A stretch of 64,000 bases of DNA from Paenibacillus sp. FSL H8-0079 (GCF_037991315.1 NZ_CP150300.1:6324001-6388000); one strand, 5' to 3'; shown: positions 7,340-16,916, numbered from the stretch's first letter. Made by a program: numbers and translations. Notes: a model not told the origin generated them from the sequence alone.

Positions 7340-8140
7340 TTACCTAAACGAAATACGACCCGATGGATGCTCAGGCAAAATAGCTGTAACCAGTTGTTGC
7401 ACAGCTGGATGATCAGACTGCATTACCGAATCGCCGGCCTCACCGCTATAGACAATCCTTCCCTGATCCATCACGGCAATGCGGTCACAGATGGTCATGG
7501 CTGCCCGAATGTCATGTGTGATAAAGAGGTACGACAATCCGTAGGTAGTTCTTAACTCTGCCAATAAGGCTAAGATTTGCGTCTGGTGCACCATATCCAG
7601 GCTGCTGATCGATTCATCCAGTACGATTAACTTTGGCTTGAGCGCAATGGCTCGTGCGATGTTAACTCGCTGTAATTGGCCACCGCTGAACTGATGCGGA
7701 AGCTTGTTTGCATCCTCAGGTGTAAGTCCAACCTGTTCAAGCAGTTGTCCGACCACACGAAGTTGTTCTTTTGCCGAAAATCGCTCGTAATTATCCAGCG
7801 GCTCCCCAATGATCTGCGCGGCAGTCATAAGTGGATTCACAGCCGAATAACAGTCCTGGAACACGACCTGCAGATCACGCCGTAATCCCTTAAGCACGGG
7901 TTTATTAGATCGATAGATGTCCTGACCCTGAAACAAAACCTGACCCTGGCTGGGCTTCTCCAGACCAAGAATAATTTTGCCCAAGGTACTTTTACCAGCC
8001 CCGCTCGTACCCAAGAGCCCCAGACAAACACCCTTTTCAATCGTAAGTGAGATGTCTGCCAGCACAGGAGGACGCGCTCCTGAACGATCCAGCCAATTAC
8101 GTTTGCCATAGCTATGGCTTACTTCACGTACCTGAAGCAT
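7340..8140 (-). CDS. nikE: Nickel/metallophore ABC importer, ATPase 2 (NikE/CntF-like)
   Basis: 266 residues of the oligopeptide/nickel importer ATPase class. Walker A is GTSGAGKST, signature FSGGQLQRVNIARA, Walker B LIVLDESISSLD, and the switch histidine lies in FITHDIRAA. It would hydrolyse ATP with the partner NikD under the two permeases. ATG 8140 follows AGGAGG at 8-base spacing; the longer frame to 8176 is unsupported. It is the last gene of nikABCDE, 160 bp after nikD. The nikE name follows operon position and family; the CntF name would fit equally. Confidence 0.85.
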   Translation of the reverse strand: MLQVREVSHSYGKRNWLDRSGARPPVLADISLTIEKGVCLGLLGTSGAGKSTLGKIILGLEKPSQGQVLFQGQDIYRSNKPVLKGLRRDLQVVFQDCYSAVNPLMTAAQIIGEPLDNYERFSAKEQLRVVGQLLEQVGLTPEDANKLPHQFSGGQLQRVNIARAIALKPKLIVLDESISSLDMVHQTQILALLAELRTTYGLSYLFITHDIRAAMTICDRIAVMDQGRIVYSGEAGDSVMQSDHPAVQQLVTAILPEHPSGRISFR

Positions 8141-8301
8141 TAGGTCATCCTCCTCTTTTGTACTGGGCAGAAGCAATCTTCGAACAAGCTGAAATTACAC
8201 ATCACCATGCCCATTCCACCCCTACGACTACCCACTCAAAATACAGTTCATACCCGCTCTACGCATACACTCACTGAACGATTCATCCCACATGTCATTC
8301 G

Positions 8302-9108
8302 CTATCGTCCCAAAGACATACTGGGCCTGGCATTTAACAACATCCGCGTATACTCATGCTGCGGGTGATCGAACAGTTGGTACACATCTGCCTGCTCCAC
8401 AATTCGCCCCTTCTGCATGACCGCCACTTCATCCGCCATTTGCGAGATCACACCCAAATCGTGGGAGATGAGCAATATGGATGTGCCGTATTCGGTACGT
8501 AGACGATCCAATTCCTGAAGCACCTTGAACTGATTCACGACATCCAGTGCCGTCGTTGGTTCATCAGCAATGACCAGGGCTGGTCGCAGGCACATCGATA
8601 TGGCGATCATCACCCGCTGCAACATACCGCCACTCAGTTGGAATGGATATCGCTTCATCAGTTTGGCTGGCTCAGGCAGGTTCATATCTGCCAAGGCTGC
8701 AATCGCCCGCTCTCGGGCCGCCGCTTTGGACATTCCTGAATGCGTACGCAAGGTTTCAATGAATTGAGATCCAATCGTATATACGGGTGTAAAAGCATTC
8801 ATCGGATTCTGCATAATAAATCCGATTTCCTTGCCGCGGATGCGCCGCATCTCCTCGCCTGACAACGAGCCAAACTCCCGTCCATTCAGACGGATGCTGC
8901 CCGATACTTCCATCCTGCGCGGATCAAGCAGATGGAGCAAGGCGTTACACGTAACGGTCTTACCGCTGCCACTCTCGCCGACCAGACCGAAGACACGACC
9001 TTTTTTTAATTCAAAATCAATGGGCGCAAGTAACGGGACTGAACCCTTCGCTGTTCTAAGATTCACTTGCAGACCACGAACTTCAAGCACCTTCGCTGCA
9101 TCATCCAT
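8302..9108 (-). CDS. nikD: Nickel/metallophore ABC importer, ATPase 1 (NikD/CntD-like)
   Basis: 268 residues, ABC ATPase with Walker A GESGSGKT, the Q-loop IGFIMQNPMNAFTPVYTIG typical of the Dpp/Opp/Nik class, signature LSGGMLQRVMIAISM, Walker B ALVIADEPTTALD and LLISHDLGV. GTG 9147 would be immediately after nikC; I prefer ATG 9108, with GGAGGTG nine bases upstream. Pairs with NikE. Confidence 0.87.
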   Translation of the reverse strand: MDDAAKVLEVRGLQVNLRTAKGSVPLLAPIDFELKKGRVFGLVGESGSGKTVTCNALLHLLDPRRMEVSGSIRLNGREFGSLSGEEMRRIRGKEIGFIMQNPMNAFTPVYTIGSQFIETLRTHSGMSKAAARERAIAALADMNLPEPAKLMKRYPFQLSGGMLQRVMIAISMCLRPALVIADEPTTALDVVNQFKVLQELDRLRTEYGTSILLISHDLGVISQMADEVAVMQKGRIVEQADVYQLFDHPQHEYTRMLLNARPSMSLGR

Positions 9109-9146
9109 CGTTACGTTCACCTCCATATGCCTTCGGTTTCGAACCA

Positions 9147-9977
9147 CTACCTTTTTGCAATGCCATAACGCTCGGATAACGCTTCACCCAAGATGTTGAA
9201 CGTAATGACTACCAGTAGAATTAATGCACCCGGGTAGATCATCAACTCCGGATGACTGCGAATATACCCCGTTCCTTCATGGATCATGGCTCCCCACTCT
9301 GCATTCGGTGGTTGAATACCAAGTCCCAGGAAGGACAGAGCGGATATATCCATAATCGCCCAGCCCATCTCCAGCGTGCCCATCACAACAATCGGACGCT
9401 GTACATTGGGGATGATATGTTTGCGGATAATTGTCCACGAGGAAGAGCCGCTAATCCGCGCCGCTGCGATGAAGTTCCGTTCTTTCAGACTAACGACCAT
9501 GTTCCGGCAGATACGTGCATAATACACCCACTGTACCATCATGAGGGCCAGAAGCACCTGCATCAGACCTGGACCAAAAATCCCCACAATACCCAGCACA
9601 AGCACCAGATTCGGAAACGCCATAATGCCTTCACACAAGCGCATCAGCAGACTGTCCACCCAGCCACCAAGGTAACCGGAGATTGAACCTACAATGACAC
9701 CTATCAGCAAAGAAGAAAGAAAGATCAGGGTGGCAAATCCGAGCGACACCCGCGCTCCATACATCAGCCTAGTGAGATTGTCGCGTCCCAGATGATCCGT
9801 TCCGAGCCAATGCTCAAGCGATGGACTCGCCAGCTTCTGCAACAGATTCACCTTCACAGGGTCATGAGGAGCAATCCATGGAGCTAATAACGCGATCAAG
9901 AAGAAAAGCAATATAGTCACCGAGCATATCTGGATCGCTCTCTGTCCTTTAAATACCGCACGCCATTTGTTTATCAA
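9147..9977 (-). CDS. nikC: Nickel/metallophore ABC importer permease 2 (NikC-like)
   Basis: 276 residues with about six membrane segments and the EAA loop for ATPase contact (ARISGSSSWTIIRKHIIPNV, near residue 175). The N-terminus has the family pattern APHDPVKVNLLQKLASPSLEHWLGTDHLGRD of DppC/NikC permeases. The start codon is TTG (9977-9975), overlapping the TGA of nikB by two bases, so the two permeases are probably translationally coupled. Confidence 0.88.
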   Translation of the reverse strand: MINKWRAVFKGQRAIQICSVTILLFFLIALLAPWIAPHDPVKVNLLQKLASPSLEHWLGTDHLGRDNLTRLMYGARVSLGFATLIFLSSLLIGVIVGSISGYLGGWVDSLLMRLCEGIMAFPNLVLVLGIVGIFGPGLMQVLLALMMVQWVYYARICRNMVVSLKERNFIAAARISGSSSWTIIRKHIIPNVQRPIVVMGTLEMGWAIMDISALSFLGLGIQPPNAEWGAMIHEGTGYIRSHPELMIYPGALILLVVITFNILGEALSERYGIAKR

Positions 9978-10921
9978 TGTTCTGCCCGTCCTTTCGCTGA
10001 AATCCGTGGGTCCATAACGAGCTGCACCAGATCAACGAGCAGATTGCATACGATGAACAGGCAGGCCGCCAGGAAGACATAACATTGAATCACGGGAATA
10101 TCCCGGTTAAATATCGCATCGACAAAGTACCGTCCGAACCCCGGCCAGGAAAATACCTGCTCTACAATAATGGTGCCTGTGAGCAGCTTGCCCATACTCA
10201 TGCCCATTCCTGTAATAAGGGGCGATATGGCGATTTTCAGCACATGTTTCAGCATAATGACTCGTTCGCGAATTCCGCGTGTTCTCGCGTACTGCACATA
10301 TGTCTCCTGCAATTGCTCCAGTACACTGGAACGTAACAATCGGGTGTAAACCGCAATAAGAATCAAGGAGAGAGTAATCGTAGGCAGAACCAGATTCTCC
10401 CACGATCCACGCCCCTCCACAGGTAGCCAGTCCAGCTTCACCGAGAAAAAGAAGATCAGCAAGTAACCAAGCCAGAATTGCGGAATAGATGCTCCAAAAT
10501 AGGAAATCGCACGGCTGACCATGTCAATCCAGCTATTCTTGTACACCGCCGCCAGTATTCCCAAAGGAATACTCACCAAAACCGATAACAACATACTCCA
10601 GAAGGCGAGCTCAGCCGTAGCGGGAAGCCTTAATTTCACTTCATCCCATACGGGTTTATTGGTGAGATACGAAGTGCCGAAGTCGAGCTTGGCAATCTTC
10701 TGAATCGTATGCGCATATTGGGTTAATAAAGGCTGATCCAGGCCGAACTCATGCCGCTTTTGCGCAAGCAGCTCAGGTGTGGGATAGATATGAGCGGCTG
10801 TCAGATAAGCCTCGGCCGGATCAACCGGTGAAATATGAATAAGCGCAAAGGTAACGAGTGTAGCGATAAATACGATAGGAATGATCGCGATCATTCGTTT
10901 ACCGATATAACTGATCAACAA
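9974..10921 (-). CDS. nikB: Nickel/metallophore ABC importer permease 1 (NikB-like)
   Basis: 315 residues, DppB/NikB-type permease with an N-terminal helix (RMIAIIPIVFIATLVTFALIHI), a loop (SPVDPAEAYLTAAHIYPTPELL) close to E. coli NikB as I know it, and the EAA-like segment QYARTRGIRERVIMLKHVLK. Two TTG codons in a row follow GGGAGG; either may be the start. It is 75 bp downstream of nikA. Confidence 0.88.
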   Translation of the reverse strand: MLISYIGKRMIAIIPIVFIATLVTFALIHISPVDPAEAYLTAAHIYPTPELLAQKRHEFGLDQPLLTQYAHTIQKIAKLDFGTSYLTNKPVWDEVKLRLPATAELAFWSMLLSVLVSIPLGILAAVYKNSWIDMVSRAISYFGASIPQFWLGYLLIFFFSVKLDWLPVEGRGSWENLVLPTITLSLILIAVYTRLLRSSVLEQLQETYVQYARTRGIRERVIMLKHVLKIAISPLITGMGMSMGKLLTGTIIVEQVFSWPGFGRYFVDAIFNRDIPVIQCYVFLAACLFIVCNLLVDLVQLVMDPRISAKGRAEH

Positions 10922-10995
10922 AACTTCCTCCCTTTTATCAAGCTACATGACCTTGCCAAGGCCTTACCATTTCCGAGTTTTAAAGTAATTACGAC

Positions 10996-12630
10996 CTATT
11001 GATTGCCCAATTCAATGCCCACAAACGGATTCTCGTCACGGTTCGCCGGGAAAATAAAGTTGGAGATTTTCTTCTGATATACAGCCGTTTTCTTAATATA
11101 AGAGATCGGTACGATCGCCGATTGCTCCTGAAGTGTTTTCAGGATAGAGCCATACAGCTCCTGGCGTTTCGTCTCGTCTGTAGATGACAGTGCTGCATGC
11201 ACCTGATCGTCCAGTTCCTTTTTCATTGGCAACGCACTCAAGGTCTCGGAAATCCCGAATCCAGGGCTCGCCACAACGTTAATGAAGGAATGTGGATCAT
11301 ATGGAGCGCCATAGTTGTACCAGAAATACAGGTCGAAATCATTGGCTTTCAAACGTTTGATCTGAACCGTCAGTTCCAGCCCAGTGAGGTTTACTTTAAC
11401 CCCGAGCTCGCTCCATTCCGCCTGAATGGTCTCAGCCATCGCTTTCTGAATCGGATCGGTCTTGTCAAAAATCATCTCAAAATCAAGCTGCTGCCCGTCT
11501 TTCTCACGAACTGTACCACCTGCAGGCAGTTTCCAACCCGCTTCATCCAGTAAAGCTTTGGATTTCTCCACGTCATACGTGATCGGTTCCAGGTCTACAT
11601 TGGTGTATGGATAGTTTTTGGACAATACGGTATCGGCTGGTTCTTCCAATCCGGAAGTCACGCCTTCCACCATCGCCTGTTTGTTAAACCCTTGCTGGAG
11701 CGCCATCCGCACTCTGACATCGGACAGCTTTGGATTAGAAGAGTTCAGCAGCAAGCTGCGAGTACCCACCGGGTCAGACAATTGGGTTACATATTCATCA
11801 TTGTCACGCAGCTCCTGGAACGCATCCAGACTGATCATACCTTCACCATAGATCAGGTCGAGATCGCCTTTTTCAAAAGCAAGGACACGAGTTTCACCGT
11901 CAGGAATGATTTTGACCGTAATCTGATCCACCTTTGGTGCTGTTCCCCAATAATTCGGGTTGCGTTTGAAAACAGCATATTCGTCCTGCTTGTATTCAGC
12001 CAGCATCCACGGGCCCGTTCCAACTGGCTCTTTGATGCCTTGGGAAGTATCTCCGTCATCCGGGAATCCGGCTTCACCCAGGAAGCGGAACGGACGAACC
12101 ACCGACAAGTCCTGAAGAACAGGATAATATGGCTCTGTGAGTGTCAATCGGAAAGTATGGTCATCCACAACCTCTGTCTTGTCGAGCACACCTACAATGC
12201 CCAGCCAGCTATGTGTATCTTTGTTTTTCATTACAGCGTCAAAATTCTTTTTCACAATCTCAGCATTAAATGGCGTACCATCTGAGAATTTCACACCTTG
12301 GCGAAGCTTGAATGTATATACCTTGCCGTCATCGGAGATGGTCCATGATTCTGCCAGCGCAGGTTCCAGTTTTCCGTCCTTCTGGTAACTGATCAGTGGC
12401 TCATAGAGCATGGATTGGGCAAATAATTGCGAAGGATTGTACGTGTGCGGATTCATTGTGCCGATATCACGTGGCCATGACATCGTAATCGACTTCGTAG
12501 ATGTTTGATCCGAAGCAGCAGATGAGGATTCATCTCCACTTCCTGTATTGCTGCAACCCACGATAACGAATAGCAACAAGAGCATAGTTGCCAGCATGAG
12601 GGCCGAAGATTTGCGATGTTGAACAGACAT
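10996..12630 (-). CDS. nikA: Nickel/metallophore ABC importer, substrate-binding lipoprotein (NikA/CntA-like)
   Basis: 544 residues. A signal peptide ends in lipobox VIVGC with Cys26, so it is a membrane-anchored lipoprotein. The mature part is an SBP_bac_5 (peptide/nickel) fold that follows E. coli NikA closely: SWPRDIGTMNPHTYNPSQLFAQSMLYEPL, KLRQGVKFSDGTPFNAE, GTGPWMLAEYKQDEYAVF and NYGAPYDPHSF. I use ATG 12630; the upstream extension runs through the Fur-type box and has no ribosome binding site. The ligand could be nickel, a nickel-histidine complex or an opine metallophore (CntA). No cntKLM-type synthesis genes are in the window. Confidence 0.88.
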   Translation of the reverse strand: MSVQHRKSSALMLATMLLLLFVIVGCSNTGSGDESSSAASDQTSTKSITMSWPRDIGTMNPHTYNPSQLFAQSMLYEPLISYQKDGKLEPALAESWTISDDGKVYTFKLRQGVKFSDGTPFNAEIVKKNFDAVMKNKDTHSWLGIVGVLDKTEVVDDHTFRLTLTEPYYPVLQDLSVVRPFRFLGEAGFPDDGDTSQGIKEPVGTGPWMLAEYKQDEYAVFKRNPNYWGTAPKVDQITVKIIPDGETRVLAFEKGDLDLIYGEGMISLDAFQELRDNDEYVTQLSDPVGTRSLLLNSSNPKLSDVRVRMALQQGFNKQAMVEGVTSGLEEPADTVLSKNYPYTNVDLEPITYDVEKSKALLDEAGWKLPAGGTVREKDGQQLDFEMIFDKTDPIQKAMAETIQAEWSELGVKVNLTGLELTVQIKRLKANDFDLYFWYNYGAPYDPHSFINVVASPGFGISETLSALPMKKELDDQVHAALSSTDETKRQELYGSILKTLQEQSAIVPISYIKKTAVYQKKISNFIFPANRDENPFVGIELGNQ

Positions 12631-12658
12631 GGATGTTGAACCCCTTTTCTCTATTTTA

Positions 12659-12673
12659 TGATAATGATTATCA
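12659..12673. promoter_or_regulatory. Perfect Fur-type box
   Basis: TGATAATGATTATCA is an exact 7-1-7 inverted repeat of the Bacillus Fur consensus. It begins 14 bp downstream of the -10 of the nikA promoter, so binding would block early transcription. Confidence 0.85.
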
Positions 12674-12686
12674 TATTCATCCATTA

Positions 12687-12715
12687 AGAATAGGCAGGAG
12701 CCCTCCTTTTGTCAA
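12687..12715 (-). promoter_or_regulatory. Sigma-A promoter of nikABCDE
   Basis: On the minus strand TTGACA (12715-12710), 17 bases, TATTCT (12692-12687). Confidence 0.75.
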
Positions 12716-12753
12716 CAAAATTCGACATAGTATGTGTTGTTATTAAAATAGCC

Positions 12754-12787
12754 AAAAAAGCCCTTCCTGTAGGAGGAAGAGCCTCTC
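12754..12787 (-). terminator. Terminator of the mannan-import operon
   Basis: On the minus strand AGGCTCTTCCT and AGGAAGGGCTT pair imperfectly and are followed by TTTTTT, downstream of the GH113 gene. Nothing else is recognisable between 12788 and 12924. Confidence 0.6.
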
Positions 12788-12924
12788 GACCTGAATATAA
12801 ATCGCAACTGCAAAAATAAGTTCCACAATAATCTGCTATTCCTTGCTCACAGCAAGGTAATCACGAAAGTACATATGCAGATATATTACTGAAATCCATC
12901 TTCATACGCCTTCTTGTTTCTCGT

Positions 12925-13866
12925 TTAAACGTCTACAGTGATGCCCTCATAGAAACCTCGAATCACCTGCTCCGCTGGCTTGCCATAAACTCCATATCCG
13001 TCATCGGTCAGCGCATCCTTCTCCGCGTGCAGATGTGCGCTCCAATCCCACAGACCGAATCCGCGTACCCAATGACGCTGACTGACATGCCGGAACATCG
13101 CCTCATAGAAACGCTCTTGTTCCTCCGCATTCACTTCGCCTTCCAGTCCCCAATCGTTTGGTACCTGGGCTGATCCACTGCGGCTGGGACAGCCTGCTTC
13201 TGCAAAGAAGAAAGGTTTGCCGTAGGGAGCAATCGCCTGCTCAATTCGATCCAGCTGTGCCTCCCAATCTCCGATGGGATAATACCCACTGGAAGAGATC
13301 ACGTCCACCGCATCCCACCATTTCACATGATCTTCCTGATATTTGTCCGTGTTGTATGACACTAGTCCCGTGTACACTTCACGCACAGCGGCGATCACCT
13401 CGCGCCACTCTTCATCCCGACGCTCGGATTGCACCATCTCACAGCCTACGATGAACATCTCACACTTTTCCTGCTCTGCAATCCCTGCATAATGCTTCTG
13501 AAATGCCATGTAGCTGCGGAACCAATCCTTCCACTTCGGCTCACAAGGCACATCGATATCAAAAAAGTTAATGTGTGCACGCCATGTACCATCGGTGCAA
13601 TTGACGGTTGGTTTCAGAATGATACGCAGCCCGAGTGTACGGGCATAACGAATCATGTCCACCAGTTCATCATCCTCCACCAGATGTGCACCCCGATATT
13701 TCACTTCTACTGCCTGTGGATGATCCTGATGTGCCGCCTGAGCAAAAATAACATGAGAACTGCCTGTACGTTCAGCCATCAGGCGCAAGGATTCTTTGGC
13801 TTCCGGCTTGCGGAAGTCACCCTTGCCACTCATCCAGCCAAATGTAAATCCCTTGATGTACTCCAT
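12925..13866 (-). CDS. GH113 family beta-1,4-mannanase, intracellular
   Basis: 313 residues of the glycoside hydrolase 113 pattern, a TIM barrel. It opens MEYIKGFTFGWMSGKGDF, and has LKPTVNCTDGTWRAHINF, FIVGCEMVQSE (a glutamate fitting the acid/base position) and GKPFFFAEAGCPSRSGS (a glutamate fitting the nucleophile). Known members hydrolyse beta-1,4-mannan and manno-oligosaccharides. There is no signal peptide, so it should trim imported manno-oligosaccharides in the cytoplasm. I use ATG 13866, eight bases after GGGGAG. It is the last gene of the operon beginning with the substrate-binding protein. Confidence 0.85.
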   Translation of the reverse strand: MEYIKGFTFGWMSGKGDFRKPEAKESLRLMAERTGSSHVIFAQAAHQDHPQAVEVKYRGAHLVEDDELVDMIRYARTLGLRIILKPTVNCTDGTWRAHINFFDIDVPCEPKWKDWFRSYMAFQKHYAGIAEQEKCEMFIVGCEMVQSERRDEEWREVIAAVREVYTGLVSYNTDKYQEDHVKWWDAVDVISSSGYYPIGDWEAQLDRIEQAIAPYGKPFFFAEAGCPSRSGSAQVPNDWGLEGEVNAEEQERFYEAMFRHVSQRHWVRGFGLWDWSAHLHAEKDALTDDGYGVYGKPAEQVIRGFYEGITVDV

Positions 13867-13937
13867 ATGCATTACTCCCCAGTGTTCTGTTCACTTAATG
13901 TAAAAAGAATGGCCAACTGTATACACTTTCACATCGA

Positions 13938-14975
13938 TTACAGTTTGCCCTCTTCATGGTCTCCGGCGATGACTTCGTCCGTCTCGATTACATAGTTCAC
14001 GATTTCCTCGATGGTCGTGTAAGCCACGCCCACATACGTGTCGGCAGCGCCGTAATAGATAGCGATACGTCCGGTATCGGCATCATGCAGCGTTGCGCAT
14101 GGGAAGATGACGTTATCGACAAATCCTTGCTCCTCATACCATTTTTCCGGTGTCAGTACGAAGTTAGAAGAACGATATTTTACTTTGGACGGCTCATCCA
14201 GATCCAGAATGACTACTCCCATGCTATATACCAAGCCGTTACAGGTTCCAGTTACGCCGTGGTAGAACATCAGCCAGCCTTCAGACGTTTCGATCGGAGC
14301 GGGCCCGCCGCCAATTTTGACCGATTGCCACCAGCCTTGGCCGCCTTTGCTCATCACATGACGGTGCTTGCCCCAGTACACGAGATCGGGGCTTTCACTC
14401 AGGAAAATGTCTCCGAATGGGGTATGACCACTGTCGCTCGGTCTGGACAACATCACATAGTTATCCTTGATTTTGCGCGGGAACAACACGCCATTACGGT
14501 TGAACGGCAGCATTGGATTTTCGAGGCGGACAAATGTTTTGAAATCATCCGTCTTCGCTAGACCGAGTGCTGCACCGTAGAAGTCTGTACACCAGATGAT
14601 GTAATACGTATCCTCGACTTTGACCAAACGTGGATCGTACGCATAATTCGGCATAAACGGATCGCCATTCTCATCCACAAATGCAATGCGCTCTTCTTCA
14701 ATTGTCCACTCCAAACCGTCCTCACTCGCACCCATGTGAAGGTGCGGACGGCCATTAACGGTTTCAGCACGGAATACCCCAATGAATTTTCCTTCATAAG
14801 GAACAACGGCACTGTTGAAAATGCGGGCAACGCCTTTGACCGGATTACGCGGAACCACGGGGTTCGCCGAGTGTCTCCATACCGGGCCTTCCGTTCCCTC
14901 CGGTTTGGCTTCCCACGGCATATTCGGCAAAGCATCCCCAACAATGTGTACGTTTTTCGTTTCAGCAACTGACAT
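13938..14975 (-). CDS. GH130 family mannooligosaccharide phosphorylase
   Basis: 345 residues, five-bladed beta-propeller GH130. The probable proton-donor aspartate is Asp114 in YAYDPRL, and phosphate-site motifs KIGGGPAPIETSEGWLMFYHGV and SRPSD are present. Features fit subfamily GH130_2, whose members phosphorolyse beta-1,4-mannooligosaccharides to mannose 1-phosphate. The ATG follows GGGAG at 9 bases. It lies between the permease genes and the GH113 gene in one operon. The exact substrate is inference from subfamily and context. Confidence 0.85.
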   Translation of the reverse strand: MSVAETKNVHIVGDALPNMPWEAKPEGTEGPVWRHSANPVVPRNPVKGVARIFNSAVVPYEGKFIGVFRAETVNGRPHLHMGASEDGLEWTIEEERIAFVDENGDPFMPNYAYDPRLVKVEDTYYIIWCTDFYGAALGLAKTDDFKTFVRLENPMLPFNRNGVLFPRKIKDNYVMLSRPSDSGHTPFGDIFLSESPDLVYWGKHRHVMSKGGQGWWQSVKIGGGPAPIETSEGWLMFYHGVTGTCNGLVYSMGVVILDLDEPSKVKYRSSNFVLTPEKWYEEQGFVDNVIFPCATLHDADTGRIAIYYGAADTYVGVAYTTIEEIVNYVIETDEVIAGDHEEGKL

Positions 14976-14997
14976 TTTTCATTTCTCCCTTCGGATT

Positions 14998-15831
14998 TTA
15001 TTTAACAGAGCCTTGCGCGAAGCCATTGTAGATGTACTTCTGTAACAGCAGGAAGATGATCATCGTTGGAATAATGGCGATCATGATGCCGGCGCTGATG
15101 ACTTCCCACTGCGATCCGAACGGTCCCTTGAATTTGAACAAGGCGGTGGATATGACCTGCAGACTGTCCTTCGGCATGTACAAGAACGGTGTGTAGAAGT
15201 CGTTATAGATGTTCACACCCTTCACGATAATGACCGTTACAATGGCCGGTTTCAGCAGTGGCAGAATGATTTTCCAGTAGATCGTGAAGTACGAAGCGCC
15301 GTCCAGCATGGCGGATTCATCCAGTGCACTTGAGATGGAGCCAAGGAATTGCAGGAAGATATAAACCGCGATGATATCTGTACCCAGGTACATCACGATG
15401 GCCGCCCAGCGTGTGTTGAACAGGTCGAGTGCGTTGATGATCTGGAATGTGGCGACCTGCGTCGTAACACTTGGAATCAGGGTAGCGAGCAGGAATGCCG
15501 CGACCATGATTTTCTTGCCTTTGAATTTGAACCGATCCAGCACATACGCGATCATGGAACCGGTTAAGGTCGCTCCTATAATGGAGATGACCAGGATAAT
15601 AATTGTATTTTTGAAACCGACCAGCATGTTGCCATCCACAAAAGCCTTCACGTAGTTCGCAAAGTTAAGCCAGTTGGCTGGTGGAGCAAGCGGGCTGCTG
15701 CTGGCGTATTCCGCATTCGTTTTGAGGGATGCAAACAGGATGACCACGATCGGTAACAGTGCGATAAACGCTGCAAGGATGAGGGAAGCATATTTAACCA
15801 CACTCGCAAGGGTATATTTGAGTTGTGTCAC
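14998..15831 (-). CDS. Carbohydrate ABC transporter permease (MalG/CUT1 type)
   Basis: 277 residues with about six membrane spans and the CUT1 EAA loop ESAMLDGASYFTIYWKIILPLLKPA. It pairs with the next upstream permease for manno-oligosaccharide uptake. The GTG start (15831) follows GGGGAGG and lies two bases after the preceding stop, so the pair is likely coupled. No dedicated ATPase is present; CUT1 systems in Firmicutes usually share an MsmK/MsmX ATPase encoded elsewhere. Confidence 0.9.
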   Translation of the reverse strand: MTQLKYTLASVVKYASLILAAFIALLPIVVILFASLKTNAEYASSSPLAPPANWLNFANYVKAFVDGNMLVGFKNTIIILVISIIGATLTGSMIAYVLDRFKFKGKKIMVAAFLLATLIPSVTTQVATFQIINALDLFNTRWAAIVMYLGTDIIAVYIFLQFLGSISSALDESAMLDGASYFTIYWKIILPLLKPAIVTVIIVKGVNIYNDFYTPFLYMPKDSLQVISTALFKFKGPFGSQWEVISAGIMIAIIPTMIIFLLLQKYIYNGFAQGSVK

Positions 15832-15833
15832 GT

Positions 15834-16721
15834 TTATTCCTCCCCTTTCATGGTGACGCGCTGCACGAGCGTAACGAGAATAACAATCATGAGCAGCACC
15901 ACAGCCATGGCGGATGCCAGTCCCAGCTTGCCATATTTAAACGCCAAGTGAACCGTTTGGATTACAAATGTCATACTGCCGTTGGAACCATCGGTCATGA
16001 TATATGGAATATCGAACGCACTAATTGCGCCGCTAATGGCCAAGATCAGATTAAGCTGCAGGATGCGTGTAATGCTTGGCAGGATGATATGGCGGAATTG
16101 CTGCCAGCGATTGGCCCCGTCAATATCCGATGCTTCATATACATCCTTCGGAATGGAAGAGATCGCTCCCAGGAAAATGATAAAGTTGAAGCCCATGTAT
16201 CTCCATACCGATGCGCCTGCAAGTGACACATTGATAATATTCGGATTACCGAGCCAGAGCTGCGTGTATTGTCCAAGTCCTACAGCATGCATGAGCATAT
16301 CAAGTGTGCCGTCCGGTTTGAAGAAAAAGAGGAAGATAAAACCGATGGCTACCCCATTCAGCAAATAAGGGAAGAACAATATGCCTTTGAAGAAGTTTTT
16401 GCCTCGGACTTTGAAACTCAGGATCGTGGCAAAGTAGAGTGCCAAGCCCATCTGTAAGAACGTAGCCACAAAGTAGTACAAGCTGACAATAAATACTTTG
16501 AAGTATTCGGGATCACTGAAGATGCGCGTATAGTTCTCAAACCCAACATAATCGAACCTTTTGCTGTATCCGTTCCAATCGGTGAAACTGTATTTGAACA
16601 TGTTGATGACAGGTAAGTATGCAAACGTGAACAGCAACGCCAGCGGAATAATTGAAAAGGCACAGATAATAAATATGCGTTGCGCTGAGTAACCCCAATT
16701 CGAAACCTTTAAGTACTTCAT
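15834..16721 (-). CDS. Carbohydrate ABC transporter permease (MalF/CUT1 type)
   Basis: 295 residues, six predicted spans, EAA loop EASDIDGANRWQQFRHIILPSI. I prefer ATG 16721, ten bases after GGAGG, over the in-frame GTG at 16730 that overlaps the site. It is separated from the substrate-binding gene by 195 bp containing a large imperfect hairpin, a common arrangement that lets the binding protein be made in excess. Confidence 0.9.
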   Translation of the reverse strand: MKYLKVSNWGYSAQRIFIICAFSIIPLALLFTFAYLPVINMFKYSFTDWNGYSKRFDYVGFENYTRIFSDPEYFKVFIVSLYYFVATFLQMGLALYFATILSFKVRGKNFFKGILFFPYLLNGVAIGFIFLFFFKPDGTLDMLMHAVGLGQYTQLWLGNPNIINVSLAGASVWRYMGFNFIIFLGAISSIPKDVYEASDIDGANRWQQFRHIILPSITRILQLNLILAISGAISAFDIPYIMTDGSNGSMTFVIQTVHLAFKYGKLGLASAMAVVLLMIVILVTLVQRVTMKGEE

Positions 16722-16808
16722 GCTCTCCACACCTCCAAGCGGTTCACCCGCCTATATATCAAAAGACTCCCGTCCAATGGAATTCCTGCGGAATAACTGC
16801 CGGGGAAA

Positions 16809-16844
16809 GAGCATGGGCATCCTGCTTTCAAATCCCACATGCTC
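16809..16844 (-). other. Hairpin between binding-protein and permease genes
   Basis: GAGCATG (16809-16815) and CATGCTC (16838-16844) form the core of a larger imperfect inverted repeat spanning about 16770-16890 (outer arms AATGGA and TCCATT). It has no U-run. It may protect the upstream mRNA end or reduce read-through into the permeases. Confidence 0.45.
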
Positions 16845-16916
16845 CATGCTCCATTCATAAATGGATTCCTATTCCCCGCAGTCCATTCATCGCCTGATCC
16901 GCTCACGTTATTCTAA

